Source of the DNA: Thiofilum sp039797965
Lineage (GTDB): Bacteria; Pseudomonadota; Gammaproteobacteria; Thiotrichales; Thiotrichaceae
Direction: 5' to 3'
Assembly (NCBI GenBank): GCA_039797965.1
Contig: JBDKGX010000003.1
Location: 1 to 64,000 of the forward strand
Length of the DNA stretch: 64,000 nucleotides
How positions within the stretch are numbered: position 1 is the stretch's first letter; every line of letters starts with the position of its first letter. Made by a program: the position numbers and the translations under genes. The notes under the pieces were generated by a model. That model searched no databases. It was not told the DNA's origin and worked only from the letters and a program-made list of their open reading frames with translations. This document shows, in pieces, positions 9,215 through 17,793 of the stretch.

Positions 9215-9550
9215 ATGATGCAGGAAGATTATAGTTTACCACTCGATATGCTGGGCAAGGACGAAGATATTGATCGTGCGTCGCGTTCGCTAAAAGCGAT
9301 TTCTCATCCCCTGCGTTTAAAGATTTTATGCGTGTTGGGTGAAAATGAGGTGAATGTTCAAGATATTGTGGAGAGTGTTGGAACTTCACAGAGTAATATT
9401 TCACAGCACTTAGCGATTTTACGTGATAAAGGCATTTTAACCTCGCGCAAAGATGCTAATAAAGTTTTTTATAAGGTGGGTGATTATCGCACCTTGCGTC
9501 TGATTAGTATGATGCAAGAAGTGTTTTGTACCCCTAATATTAAGCGCTAA
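9215..9550 (+). CDS. ArsR-family repressor with SqrR/BigR-like dithiol, candidate persulfide sensor
   Basis: A 111-residue winged-helix protein (AISHPLRLKILCVLGENEVN, then SQSNISQHLAILRDKGIL as recognition helix region). It lacks the ELCVCDL metal-binding box of arsenic and zinc sensors. Its only two cysteines are Cys39 (in LKILCVL) and Cys105 (in EVFCTPN), 66 residues apart. Established reactive-sulfur sensors of this family, SqrR, BigR and HlyU, use a Cys pair at nearly identical positions with the same 66-residue spacing, which crosslinks through polysulfide. A membrane rhodanese lies directly downstream, consistent with a sulfur-stress regulon. A second ATG lies at 9218; either start gives essentially the same protein. 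Persulfide sensing is inference; DNA-binding repressor is firm. Confidence 0.82.
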   Translation: MMQEDYSLPLDMLGKDEDIDRASRSLKAISHPLRLKILCVLGENEVNVQDIVESVGTSQSNISQHLAILRDKGILTSRKDANKVFYKVGDYRTLRLISMMQEVFCTPNIKR

Positions 9551-9671
9551 ATCGTTAGTTTCTTAACGCTAAGCTACTGTATAGCTAATACTCGCTAAAG
9601 TGCGGTTATTGCTTTACCGTTGGCATTAGGATGTATATCTTTAGGGACATTTTAGCTGACAGGATTGTGTT

Positions 9672-10097
9672 GTGAACGAGTACACCGCTTTTGTGCAGAA
9701 TCATTTACTGCTAGTAGTAGGGTTTGTTGGGGTTTTAGGTTTTATCATTTGGACAGAATTTAATCACTTTACTCGCAAGTATAAGCAGTTAGATACCAAT
9801 GAGGCAGTACGCCTACTCAATGATGATAATACCATTGTCATTGATGTTCGTGAGGGCAATGAGATGAGTGCTGGAAAAATTAAAGGGGCACGTCACATAC
9901 CTTTAGGGCAATTAGCCACTCGCTTAGGCGAGCTGGAAAAATCCAAAGATCAACCTATATTAATATATTGTCGCTCAGGTAATCGTTCTGCTTTGGCTGC
10001 TAATACCTTAACCAAAAACGGTTTCACAAATGTAAACAATTTAGCAGGTGGAATGACTGCTTGGGAAAGCGCTAATTTGCCTGTGAGTAAAAAGTAA
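9672..10097 (+). CDS. membrane-anchored rhodanese (YibN-like sulfurtransferase)
   Basis: Rhodanese domains carry a persulfide on an active-site cysteine and pass sulfane sulfur to acceptors. One N-terminal transmembrane helix (about residues 12-28) anchors the 141-residue protein. The rhodanese domain follows, with IVIDVREGNEMSAGKI and the active-site loop YCRSGNRSA carrying the catalytic Cys. The start is GTG at 9672 with AGG eight bases upstream. The stop overlaps the next start as TAATG. The order rhodanese, glutaredoxin, secB, gpsA matches the yibN-grxC-secB-gpsA neighbourhood of enterobacteria, here with trxC inserted. The persulfide-sensor-like regulator upstream suggests control by reactive sulfur. 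Confidence 0.92.
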   Translation: MNEYTAFVQNHLLLVVGFVGVLGFIIWTEFNHFTRKYKQLDTNEAVRLLNDDNTIVIDVREGNEMSAGKIKGARHIPLGQLATRLGELEKSKDQPILIYCRSGNRSALAANTLTKNGFTNVNNLAGGMTAWESANLPVSKK

Positions 10098-10369
10098 TGA
10101 GTACTATGCCTGCGGTTAAAATGTATGCAACACGTTTTTGTCCTTATTGTATGAGGGCGCGTTCATTACTCAATCGCAAGCAAGTCCCTTTTACTGAAAT
10201 TAATGTAGGTAATGACAGCGAATTGTGGTCAGAAATGGAGGCTTTAAGCGGTCGTCATACTGTGCCACAGATTTTTATAGGCGAACAATCTATTGGTGGT
10301 TATGACGATATGGCTGCCTTGGATCGTGCGGGTGAGTTGGATAAATTATTAGGGTTAGCATCATGTTAG
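10097..10369 (+). CDS. grxC: glutaredoxin 3
   Basis: Small dithiol glutaredoxin reducing protein disulfides and glutathione-mixed disulfides with glutathione. The active site CPYC lies at residues 15-18, and the glutathione-binding elements TVPQIFIGEQSIGGYDD follow. Length 90 residues, normal for the family. It overlaps the rhodanese stop by one base and the trxC start by seven bases, so this is one operon. gshB, which makes glutathione, lies four genes downstream in the same direction. Confidence 0.95.
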   Translation: MSTMPAVKMYATRFCPYCMRARSLLNRKQVPFTEINVGNDSELWSEMEALSGRHTVPQIFIGEQSIGGYDDMAALDRAGELDKLLGLASC

Positions 10370-10791
10370 TAGTCTGTCCTCATTGTCAAAAAACTAATCG
10401 AGTCCCTAGTGACAAACCTGCTGATCAGGCGTTATGTGGTTCATGTGGGCAAGCATTATTTACAGGTTTACCTGTAGAAATGGATTTTGTACAACTACAA
10501 AAAAATATTAGCCGTACTGAAATTCCCTTGCTAGTAGATTTCTGGGCACCTTGGTGTGCACCCTGCCGCATGATGGCTCCAGCATTTGCGGAAGCGGCTG
10601 CTCAATTATCGCCTAATATTATTCTGGCTAAAGTCGACACTGAAGCCCATCAACAAGCAGGAGCTGCGTTTGATATTCGCAGTATTCCTACAATGGTATT
10701 GTTTGTTGGGGGACAAGAAAAAGCCCGTGTATCTGGGGCAATGAATACTTCGCAAATTAAAGCGTGGGTTAATCAAGCACTTGCTAATTAA
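10363..10791 (+). CDS. trxC: thioredoxin 2 with N-terminal zinc ribbon
   Basis: TrxC is a zinc-binding thioredoxin that reduces cytoplasmic disulfides, often under oxidative stress. The N-terminal zinc ribbon uses CPHC (residues 5-8) and CGSC (25-28). The thioredoxin fold follows with active site WCAPC (Cys65 and Cys68) instead of the textbook WCGPC, and the cis-Pro in RSIPTMVLF. Length 142 residues. Its start lies inside the end of grxC. The Ala variant between the cysteines is also present in the other thioredoxin of this window, at 17794. Confidence 0.95.
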   Translation: MLVVCPHCQKTNRVPSDKPADQALCGSCGQALFTGLPVEMDFVQLQKNISRTEIPLLVDFWAPWCAPCRMMAPAFAEAAAQLSPNIILAKVDTEAHQQAGAAFDIRSIPTMVLFVGGQEKARVSGAMNTSQIKAWVNQALAN

Positions 10792-10832
10792 TCTACAAAC
10801 TTAACAACAATTAACGTACTCAAGGTTTGAAT

Positions 10833-11306
10833 ATGAGCGATACTAATACACCAGCACCCGCACAAGAAGAACAACAATTTATTATTCAACGTATTTATTT
10901 AAAAGACGTTTCATTTGAAGCGCCTAATTCTCCTAGTGTTTTTACCGAAAACTGGGATCCTGATACTGATTTAGATCTGAATACTCACGTTAACACCTTA
11001 CAAAACAACAATTATGAAGTAGAGCTGATGTTAACTATTACTGTAAAAAGTAATGACAAACCCGCTTTCTTAGTTGAAGTAAAACAAGCAGGTGTATTTT
11101 ACATTACAGGCTATGCCCCTGAGCATCTCAATCACTTATTAGCCGCGTATTGCCCTAATACTCTATTCCCTTATGCTCGCGAAGTGATTTCAGGTTTAGT
11201 CTCAAAAGGTAGCTTCCCTGAGTTACATTTATCACCGATCAATTTTGATGCGTTATATGTGCGCCGTTTGCAAGAGCAAATGGAACAAACCAACGCTCAA
11301 GGCTAA
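10833..11306 (+). CDS. secB: protein-export chaperone SecB
   Basis: SecB keeps preproteins unfolded and hands them to SecA. The 157-residue sequence has the family core FIIQRIYLKDVSFEAPNSP and the acidic surface segment ENWDPDTDLDLN, and ends in the variable C-terminal tail EQMEQTNAQG. I place the start at the ATG at 10833, with CAAGG seven bases upstream, rather than the in-frame TTG two codons earlier. It sits 41 bases after trxC and 15 before gpsA, a conserved gene order. Confidence 0.97.
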   Translation: MSDTNTPAPAQEEQQFIIQRIYLKDVSFEAPNSPSVFTENWDPDTDLDLNTHVNTLQNNNYEVELMLTITVKSNDKPAFLVEVKQAGVFYITGYAPEHLNHLLAAYCPNTLFPYAREVISGLVSKGSFPELHLSPINFDALYVRRLQEQMEQTNAQG

Positions 11307-11321
11307 TAGTCAGATTGCCAA

Positions 11322-12326
11322 TTGAATACTATTGAATCAATCGCAGTGTACGGTGCTGGTTCGTGGGGAACCGCACTAGCACTTCAATTAGCCCGTAATC
11401 AGATTGCAGTACAGCTATGGGATATTAGCCCAGATCATATTCAAGTACTGCAAACTGAACGCGAAAATAAACGCTATCTACCCAACATCTCTCTACCTAA
11501 TTTATTGGTACCTAATGCCGATTTAGCTCAGGTGGCAAAATCTAGTCATTATCATTTAATCGTAGTGCCCAGCCATGGGATGCGTGCGTTGCTGCAACAT
11601 TTAAAGCCGTTACTTAACGCCCAAGACGTTATTATTTGGGCTACTAAAGGTATTGAGTTAGAGACGGGTAAACTACTCCATGAAGTAGTACTCGAAGAAT
11701 TACCGTTTTGCCAACATTATGCTGTAGTTTCAGGTCCAACCTTTGCTACCGAAGTGGCTAGCGGTTTACCCACGGCTATGACGGTGGCGGCTAATTCTGA
11801 GTTACTAGCTCAAACTATTGCCAAAGCCTTTAGCGCCCATAACTACCGTGTGTACACCAGTACGGATGTAGTCGGTGTTGAGCTGGGGGGGGCGATCAAA
11901 AATGTACTCGCTATAGCAGCAGGGATTTCGGATGGTTTGGGGTATGGTGCTAATGCGCGTGCGGCGATTATTACTCGTGGTTTGGCTGAAATTAAACGCT
12001 TAAGTGAAGTACTTGGTGCTCAATCTGAAACCTTAATGGGTTTAGCAGGTTTGGGAGATTTAGTACTGACTTGCACCGATAATCAATCTCGTAATCGGCG
12101 TTTAGGTCTAGCTCTAGGGCAGGGCAAAGACTTAGAAAGTGCCATTGCTGAAATTGGTCAGGCGGTAGAAGGGGCAAAATCAGCCCGTTCAATTGGATTA
12201 TTGGCGGAGCGAGCAGGGGTAGAAATGCCCATTTGCCAACAAGTGTATCGGATTTTATATCAAGGTTTAGCCCCAGCAGATGCGGTAAAAGCCTTAATTG
12301 CACGTGATCTCAAAGCAGAATTTTAG
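11322..12326 (+). CDS. gpsA: glycerol-3-phosphate dehydrogenase (NAD(P)+)
   Basis: GpsA reduces dihydroxyacetone phosphate to sn-glycerol-3-phosphate for phospholipid synthesis. The Rossmann motif IAVYGAGSWGTALA lies at the N-terminus. ATKGIE, VSGPTFATEVA, the catalytic-Lys helix GGAIKNVLAIAAGISDGLG and MGLAGLGDLVLTCT follow. Length 334 residues. The start must be the TTG at 11322: an in-frame stop lies 18 bases upstream, no ATG occurs before the nucleotide-binding strand, and the only alternative, a GTG inside IAV, would delete that strand. No strong ribosome site is visible, so expression may rely on coupling from secB. Confidence 0.95.
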   Translation: MNTIESIAVYGAGSWGTALALQLARNQIAVQLWDISPDHIQVLQTERENKRYLPNISLPNLLVPNADLAQVAKSSHYHLIVVPSHGMRALLQHLKPLLNAQDVIIWATKGIELETGKLLHEVVLEELPFCQHYAVVSGPTFATEVASGLPTAMTVAANSELLAQTIAKAFSAHNYRVYTSTDVVGVELGGAIKNVLAIAAGISDGLGYGANARAAIITRGLAEIKRLSEVLGAQSETLMGLAGLGDLVLTCTDNQSRNRRLGLALGQGKDLESAIAEIGQAVEGAKSARSIGLLAERAGVEMPICQQVYRILYQGLAPADAVKALIARDLKAEF

Positions 12327-12339
12327 GGAGTAGTGTCTG

Positions 12340-13323
12340 ATGAGTACTAGTACTTTAAAGTACTCGGTTGCCATTGTGATGGATCCGATTCAAAGCCTGA
12401 ATATTAAAAAAGATACTACTATAGCCATGATTCGCGAGGCACAAGCTCGTGGTTTGACGCTGTATTATTGTCAGCCGCGTGATTTGTTTGTGCGTGAAGG
12501 TGTGGTGTATGCCGAGCTTACGCCATTTAATATTGATCTCACTGCCGATCCGTTTTACACCTTAGGTACGCCTACTACGGTGCCACTGCATACCATTGAT
12601 GTGGTACTGATGCGTAAAGACCCGCCGTTTGATATGGAATACGTTTATAGTACTTACCTACTCGAAATGGCGGCACGTAAAGGCGCTTTAGTAGTTAATC
12701 GTCCTGATAGCATTCGTGCGGCGAATGAAAAATTATTTGCTACATGGTTTGCTGAGTTTTGCCCGCCTACTTTAGTGACGCGCGATATGCAGCGTATTAA
12801 AGCGTTTATTGCTGAGCAGCAATTTATTGTGGTGAAACCTCTAGATGGTATGGGTGGCTCACAAGTATTCCAAATTAAAGCCAATGATCCGAATCAAAAC
12901 GTTATCCTTGAAACTATTACTTATTACGGACAACGGACGGTTATGGCACAGCGCTTTTTACCTGAATATAAACAAGGTGATAAGCGTATTTTGATTATTA
13001 ATGGTAAACCCTACCCTCATGCCTTGGCGCGTATTCCGGCTGAGGGTGAAGCACGAGCTAATTTAGCCGCAGGGGGCAAAGGCGTTGGGGTAGATTTAAC
13101 GCCACGCGAGTATGAGATTTGTAAGGCTATTGCGCCCACTTTGGTTGAGATGGGATTACTGTTTGTGGGGTTAGATGTCATTGGTGATTATGTGACTGAG
13201 ATTAATGTCACTAGCCCTACTGGGGTGCGCGAATTAGAAGCCCAGTATGGTGACAATATTACCGCTTTATTATGGGATGCGATTGAGCAAAACCTTATTC
13301 AACGTCAAGGAGCAAGAGCATGA
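12340..13323 (+). CDS. gshB: glutathione synthetase
   Basis: ATP-grasp ligase joining gamma-glutamylcysteine and glycine to glutathione. Evident features are the N-terminal VAIVMDPIQSLNIKKDTT, RKDPPFDMEYVYSTY, the ATP-grasp lysine and glycine loop VVKPLDGMGGSQVF, RILIINGKPYPHALARIP, and the metal-binding end TEINVTSPTGVRELE. Length 327 residues, normal. It follows gpsA by 13 bases and overlaps the OsmC gene by four bases (ATGA). The product supplies the glutathione used by GrxC in the same run of genes. Confidence 0.97.
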   Translation: MSTSTLKYSVAIVMDPIQSLNIKKDTTIAMIREAQARGLTLYYCQPRDLFVREGVVYAELTPFNIDLTADPFYTLGTPTTVPLHTIDVVLMRKDPPFDMEYVYSTYLLEMAARKGALVVNRPDSIRAANEKLFATWFAEFCPPTLVTRDMQRIKAFIAEQQFIVVKPLDGMGGSQVFQIKANDPNQNVILETITYYGQRTVMAQRFLPEYKQGDKRILIINGKPYPHALARIPAEGEARANLAAGGKGVGVDLTPREYEICKAIAPTLVEMGLLFVGLDVIGDYVTEINVTSPTGVRELEAQYGDNITALLWDAIEQNLIQRQGARA

Positions 13324-13739
13324 AAGCACGTGTCAAATGGCTAGACCATATGAGCTTTGTCGGTGAGTCTGAAAGTGGTCATTCAGTAGTAATGGATGCT
13401 GCTCCCGACGTCGGTGGGCGTAATTTAGGTGTGCGTCCTATGGAAATGCTGTTATTAGGTTTAGGGGGATGCTCATCCATTGATGTGCTCATGATTTTAC
13501 AAAAATCTCGCCAGCCAGTGACGGATTGTCATGTGGAATTATCGGCAGAGCGAGCGAGTACTGACCCTAAAGTATTTACCAAAATGCATTTACATTTTGT
13601 CGTGACAGGCAGAAATCTCAGTCCTGAAAAAGTGGAGCGAGCGATTAATTTGTCCGCTGAAAAATATTGCTCTGCCTCTATTATGTTCGGCAAGACCGCT
13701 GAAGTTACTCACGATTTTGAAATTATTGAAGCAACCTAG
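13320..13739 (+). CDS. OsmC/YhfA-like thiol-dependent peroxidase family protein
   Basis: OsmC-family proteins reduce organic hydroperoxides with a cysteine pair. This 139-residue member shows the family features RPMEMLLLGLGGCSSIDVLMIL, carrying the first cysteine on the central helix, and AEKYCSASIMFGKTAEVTH, carrying the second. The peroxidatic Arg position is not clear, so it is closer to the YhfA subgroup whose activity is less defined. The ATG overlaps gshB in ATGA, pointing to coupled translation and a thiol or peroxide role. Confidence 0.88.
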   Translation: MKARVKWLDHMSFVGESESGHSVVMDAAPDVGGRNLGVRPMEMLLLGLGGCSSIDVLMILQKSRQPVTDCHVELSAERASTDPKVFTKMHLHFVVTGRNLSPEKVERAINLSAEKYCSASIMFGKTAEVTHDFEIIEAT

Positions 13740-13760
13740 ATTGCAAGGAGACCCCTAGAA

Positions 13761-14591
13761 TTGGATTCCATTGTCGCCCAACATCAACGCCAAATTCGTC
13801 TACATGGCTTTAATAATCTTACTAAAACACTCAGCTTTAATATTTACGACATTTGCTACGCTGCAACACCCGAACACCGAGCCGAGTACTTAGCATATAT
13901 TGATGAAAAGTATAATGCTGAACGTTTAACAGATATTTTGACCACAGTAACCGAGATCATTGGCGCTAATATTCTCAATATTGCGCGGCAAGATTATGAA
14001 CCCCAAGGGGCAAGTGTTACGATTCTGATTTCTGAAGAACCTATCTTAACGGCTGAAGAGTTGGCTAATGACGCGCAACCGGGGCCACTTAGCCGACCGC
14101 ATCCGAACAGCGTCATAGCACACTTAAATAAAAGTCATATTACCGTACACACTTATCCCGAAAGTCATCCTGATAATGGCATTAGTACTTTCCGCGTGGA
14201 TATCGATGTCTCCACGTGTGGACGGATTTCACCTTTAAAAGCCTTAAATTTCCTCATTCATAGTTTTGAGTCTGATATTGTGACATTGGATTATCGAGTA
14301 AGAGGTTTTACACGCGATATTAAAGGTAAAAAACATTATATTGATCATAATATTACCTCTATTCAAAATTTTATCGCACCAGATACTAAAGATAGTTATT
14401 CCATGATTGATGTTAATGTTTATCAAGAGCAAATATTTCATACTAAAATGCTTTTGAAAAACTTTGATTTAGAAAGCTACTTATTTGGTTTAGGAAAGGG
14501 TGATTATTCCACCACTGAATTAAAGGCAATTGAGCAACGAGTACGCCAAGAAATGGAAGAGATTTTCTATGGCAAAAATATGTTGGCTTAA
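13761..14591 (+). CDS. speD: S-adenosylmethionine decarboxylase proenzyme (class 1A)
   Basis: SpeD makes decarboxylated S-adenosylmethionine, the aminopropyl donor for spermidine. It is processed between Lys124 and Ser125 of HLNKSHITVHTYPE, Ser125 becoming the pyruvoyl cofactor. RLHGFNNLTKTLSFNIYDIC near the N-terminus identifies the long, Escherichia-type class. Length 276 residues, slightly above the usual 264. The start is TTG at 13761: AAGGAG lies ten bases upstream, the first in-frame stop is 24 bases upstream, and there is no alternative before the conserved block. No speE is next to it; the spermidine synthase must be elsewhere. Confidence 0.95.
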   Translation: MDSIVAQHQRQIRLHGFNNLTKTLSFNIYDICYAATPEHRAEYLAYIDEKYNAERLTDILTTVTEIIGANILNIARQDYEPQGASVTILISEEPILTAEELANDAQPGPLSRPHPNSVIAHLNKSHITVHTYPESHPDNGISTFRVDIDVSTCGRISPLKALNFLIHSFESDIVTLDYRVRGFTRDIKGKKHYIDHNITSIQNFIAPDTKDSYSMIDVNVYQEQIFHTKMLLKNFDLESYLFGLGKGDYSTTELKAIEQRVRQEMEEIFYGKNMLA

Positions 14592-14823
14592 AAGATTAGA
14601 GTACTCTTGGCAATAGGTTAATATTAGAGCACTAGGCTGTAACAGATATAGCCTGCATAATGAGTATTGCCGCTGTGAATTTAAACAGGTTAGGTAATAA
14701 ATGCCACCGATTTTCCATTTTTCTATTGTATGGGCTTGGGAAAAACGGTACTTTTGGGCGTGCGGGAATAGCGAAACAACTAAGTGAGAAAGGATTTCTC
14801 CAGTGCTCTGAGGAATTCAGATA

Positions 14824-15534
14824 ATGAGTAGTGTTTGTTTGAATGTGGTTAAAAACCTATCAATAGGTTTAGTGATGGTTGGGGGCTTCAGTATCAGTTA
14901 TGCAGCCAATACCCAGCATCCAGTCAAGGTAGAAGCTAGCTTCCAACAAGCAGCGCGTATTAATGCCCAAGAATCGAGAAGTAGTTATGGTTCGGTCGCA
15001 TTAACAGCGTTTGGTCGCTACACCCAACCTTATATTCAACCATTTATGGTAGCCACCCAAGTAGCAGAAACAAAACGCTTTATTCAGCCACGGCATTATG
15101 TCGCCGCTGCCGCGCCAAGGCGTGGTGGAGATGCAGCTGAGCGGGTTATCAATGTAGGCAGTAAACAATTAGGCAAAAAATATCGTTGGGGGGGAGAGAA
15201 TCCTTTAAGTGGATTCGATTGCAGTGGTTTAGTGCAATACTCCATGAAAACAGGTGCAGGCGTGGTACTACCACGAACAGCAGCTGATCAATATGCAGTC
15301 TCAACTAAGGTTCCAGCCGCACAGGCAATGCGTGGGGACTTAGTCTTTTTTAATACCTCAAGACGTAAACGTATTAGTCACGTAGGTATTTATTTAGGCA
15401 ATAACATCTTTTTACATGCCCCTCGTGCAGGTAAGCGGATTGAGCGTGCGGTGATTTCAGGCTATTGGCAAAATCGTCTAATTGGTTTTGGACGTATCCC
15501 CGGTGCTTGTAAAATTCCAGCTTATTACGGCTAA
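14824..15534 (+). CDS. secreted NlpC/P60 cell-wall peptidase
   Basis: C40-family cysteine peptidases cut gamma-D-glutamyl-diaminopimelate bonds in peptidoglycan stems. A signal peptide ends near SISYA. About 70 poorly conserved residues follow before the catalytic domain, which begins at AAERVINVGSKQLGKKYRWGG. The triad is visible: Cys133 in FDCSGLVQYS, His186 in RISHVGIYLG and His198 in IFLHAP. Length 236 residues. AGGAA lies upstream of the ATG, which is preceded by a 232-base leader that contains a short hairpin (14786-14800). A strong terminator follows the gene, so it is probably monocistronic. Confidence 0.93.
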   Translation: MSSVCLNVVKNLSIGLVMVGGFSISYAANTQHPVKVEASFQQAARINAQESRSSYGSVALTAFGRYTQPYIQPFMVATQVAETKRFIQPRHYVAAAAPRRGGDAAERVINVGSKQLGKKYRWGGENPLSGFDCSGLVQYSMKTGAGVVLPRTAADQYAVSTKVPAAQAMRGDLVFFNTSRRKRISHVGIYLGNNIFLHAPRAGKRIERAVISGYWQNRLIGFGRIPGACKIPAYYG

Positions 15535-15561
15535 ACGTAGTAAGTTCGGAGGCTTGTTAGT

Positions 15562-15594
15562 AATCCCAATAAACATCAGTTTATTGGGATTTTT
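15562..15594 (+). terminator. strong intrinsic terminator after the NlpC/P60 gene
   Basis: AATCCCAATAAAC (15562-15574) pairs perfectly with GTTTATTGGGATT (15579-15591) over a four-base loop and is followed by a T run to 15594. It lies between convergent genes and acts on the plus strand. Confidence 0.93.
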
Positions 15595-15625
15595 GTTCAA
15601 ATGACTGTAGCTAAAGTACTTCTTC

Positions 15626-17695
15626 TCATGTCGCGGATTTAATCTCTACCAAGCAATCATAAAATGTTGCACCACCGCCTAAATCGGTCAGGGCTTGGCT
15701 AGTGACTTCATTACTATTCTTGCCATCACGGCTCATACTTTCCCACCATGTTGAAGGTGCAACTACTAAACCTTCGCGCACTTTGTCTGTTACGACCGCT
15801 TTTGCTAGAAAGCTCCCTCGGTCATTAAACACATTCACTAAAGTATTGGCACTAATGCTACGTTTTTCAGCATCGAGCGGATGGATTTCTACAGTAGGCT
15901 CAGATGTACTTTTGCGTAGGCTGTCGATATTGACAAATGTACTATTCAAAAAATGCCTTTCAGGGGGCGAAATCATCGCCAGTGGATAACACGCCGCTAA
16001 TTCAGGGTTACTCGCCACTGACTCGTAAGGTGCAATAAAGCTGGGCAATGGGTCTAAATCTTGTGCCGCTAAAGTACTCAATAAAAATTCACATTTACCC
16101 GATTGGGTCGGAAACTTGCCATTGGCAAAGGGTAGCGATGAAGTATTTAACCGTTGCCAACCTTGTGTCTTTAAGGATTCAAAAGTAATGCCTTGCATAT
16201 GGGGATGTGACCATTCAAACGCTTGGCTTGCTATCGTGTCATCCTCTTCGCTAAAACAAGGTTCGGTAAAGCCCATACGTTGAGCTAAGAGGCGGAAAAT
16301 TTCACTATTAGGTTTGCACTCACCTAAGGGCTCAATGGCGGGGTGGTTATACAGTACATATTGATGACCGTAAGATTTATGAATATCAATATGCTCTAGT
16401 TGGGTGGTAGCAGGGAGGACAATATCCGCATATTGGGCGGTATCAGTCATAAAGTGTTCAAGTACTACCGTAAATAGATCCTCACGAGCAAAACCTTGCT
16501 TTACCTTGCCCCCTTCAGGCGCAACAGCAACAGGATTACTGTTGTAAACTACGACCGCCTCGATTTTTGCGCCAAAGTCGGGAGTACTTTCATGGAGTAA
16601 GGCATTACCAATCGTGCTCATATTGATCAAGCGTGGAGTACTGGGTAACAGTTCAGGGTGTTCGAGCTGTTTATTAACCGCAAAAAAGCCCGAGCTTGAG
16701 AGTTGTAAGCCACCCCCTTCATATTTCCAAGCGCCTAATAAACTCGGCAAACACGCAATCGCTCGCACCGCATTGCCACCCCCGTGTACTCGTTGCAAAC
16801 CATAGCTAGCGCGAATGGCGACAGGTTGTTTATCAATGATCGCAGTACGTCCCATTAAGGTAGCTAAATTTTCAATTTGCTCAATAGGGATGCCACAGGT
16901 TTGGGCTACGTATTCTGGGGTAAAAGTTTTAGCGCGTTTGGCTAATGCGTCAAAGCCTACGGTGTGTTGTTGGATGTAGTCGTGATCAAGCAAATCATCG
17001 CGCACCCAAATGTGGATTAGACCTAGTGCCAATGCTGCGTCTGTACCCACAAGTGGTGCGATGTGGCTATGACATTTTTCGGCACTTAAGGAACGATAAG
17101 GGTCAATAGCGATGAGGGTTGCACCATTACGTTTGGCTTCTTGTGCTTTGCGCCAAAAATGTACGCTGGAAGTAATGGGATTAATACCCCAAAGCACGAG
17201 TACTTTAGCCTTGTGAATATGGTCACTATCTAACCCCACGCCTAAACCATAAGTAGCTTTGAGTCCCGCACTACCTGCCGCCGCACAAATAGTACGCTCC
17301 AATTGCGATGCACCCAATTTATTAAAAAAGCGGGCTGCCATCCCCTCACTTTGTACCATACCCATCGTACCACCATAGCTATAGGGCAAAATGGCTTCAG
17401 GGTTGCGCTCTGCAATGGCTTTTAATCGAGTACTTATGGTATTCAGGGCTTCATCCCAACTGATCGGTTCAAATTGTCCCGCACCTTTTGCTCCCAGCCG
17501 TTTGAGGGGTGTCATTAAACGTTCAGGATGATAAGTACGCTCTAAATACCGTGATACCTTGGTACAAAGTACTCCATCAGTAGGCGGGTGCTCAGGGTTA
17601 CCCTCGACTTTAATAGCGCGACCCTTCTCAACACTAATCAACATAGAGCAGGTATCAGGGCAATCGTGTGGGCACACAGCATGAATGATTGGCAT
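15626..17695 (-). CDS. molybdopterin-dependent oxidoreductase with N-terminal [4Fe-4S] cluster (DMSO reductase superfamily)
   Basis: A catalytic subunit of the Mo-bisMGD enzyme superfamily. Four N-terminal cysteines, Cys8, Cys12, Cys16 and Cys44 (HAVCPHDCPDTC, then GVLCTK), form an iron-sulfur site. Cofactor-binding segments LVLWGINPITSS, DPYRSLSAEKCHSHIAP and GTDAALALGLIH follow, and the C-terminal cofactor domain contains HPLDAEKRSISANTLVNVFN. RTICAAAGSAG is the likely active-site loop. No Tat signal is present, so it is probably cytoplasmic. The ATG at 17695 is preceded by GAAGGAG six bases away and is preferred over an upstream TTG at 17713. Length 689 residues. It stands alone without electron-transfer subunits but diverges from a cofactor-synthesis operon. 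The substrate cannot be deduced. Confidence 0.88.
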   Translation of the reverse strand: MPIIHAVCPHDCPDTCSMLISVEKGRAIKVEGNPEHPPTDGVLCTKVSRYLERTYHPERLMTPLKRLGAKGAGQFEPISWDEALNTISTRLKAIAERNPEAILPYSYGGTMGMVQSEGMAARFFNKLGASQLERTICAAAGSAGLKATYGLGVGLDSDHIHKAKVLVLWGINPITSSVHFWRKAQEAKRNGATLIAIDPYRSLSAEKCHSHIAPLVGTDAALALGLIHIWVRDDLLDHDYIQQHTVGFDALAKRAKTFTPEYVAQTCGIPIEQIENLATLMGRTAIIDKQPVAIRASYGLQRVHGGGNAVRAIACLPSLLGAWKYEGGGLQLSSSGFFAVNKQLEHPELLPSTPRLINMSTIGNALLHESTPDFGAKIEAVVVYNSNPVAVAPEGGKVKQGFAREDLFTVVLEHFMTDTAQYADIVLPATTQLEHIDIHKSYGHQYVLYNHPAIEPLGECKPNSEIFRLLAQRMGFTEPCFSEEDDTIASQAFEWSHPHMQGITFESLKTQGWQRLNTSSLPFANGKFPTQSGKCEFLLSTLAAQDLDPLPSFIAPYESVASNPELAACYPLAMISPPERHFLNSTFVNIDSLRKSTSEPTVEIHPLDAEKRSISANTLVNVFNDRGSFLAKAVVTDKVREGLVVAPSTWWESMSRDGKNSNEVTSQALTDLGGGATFYDCLVEIKSAT

Positions 17696-17793
17696 ACAGT
17701 ACTCCTTCGGCAAAGGACTACTATAGTGGGTGAGTTTACGTTTAAGTCAAGAGCAGCTAATCTCAAGTACTGCCATTTAAAGGAAGTACTCTA

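Noticed and set aside
14701..14787. Short open frame of 28 codons in the leader of the NlpC/P60 gene
   Set aside because: No convincing ribosome site and no recognisable peptide features; a leader peptide cannot be supported.
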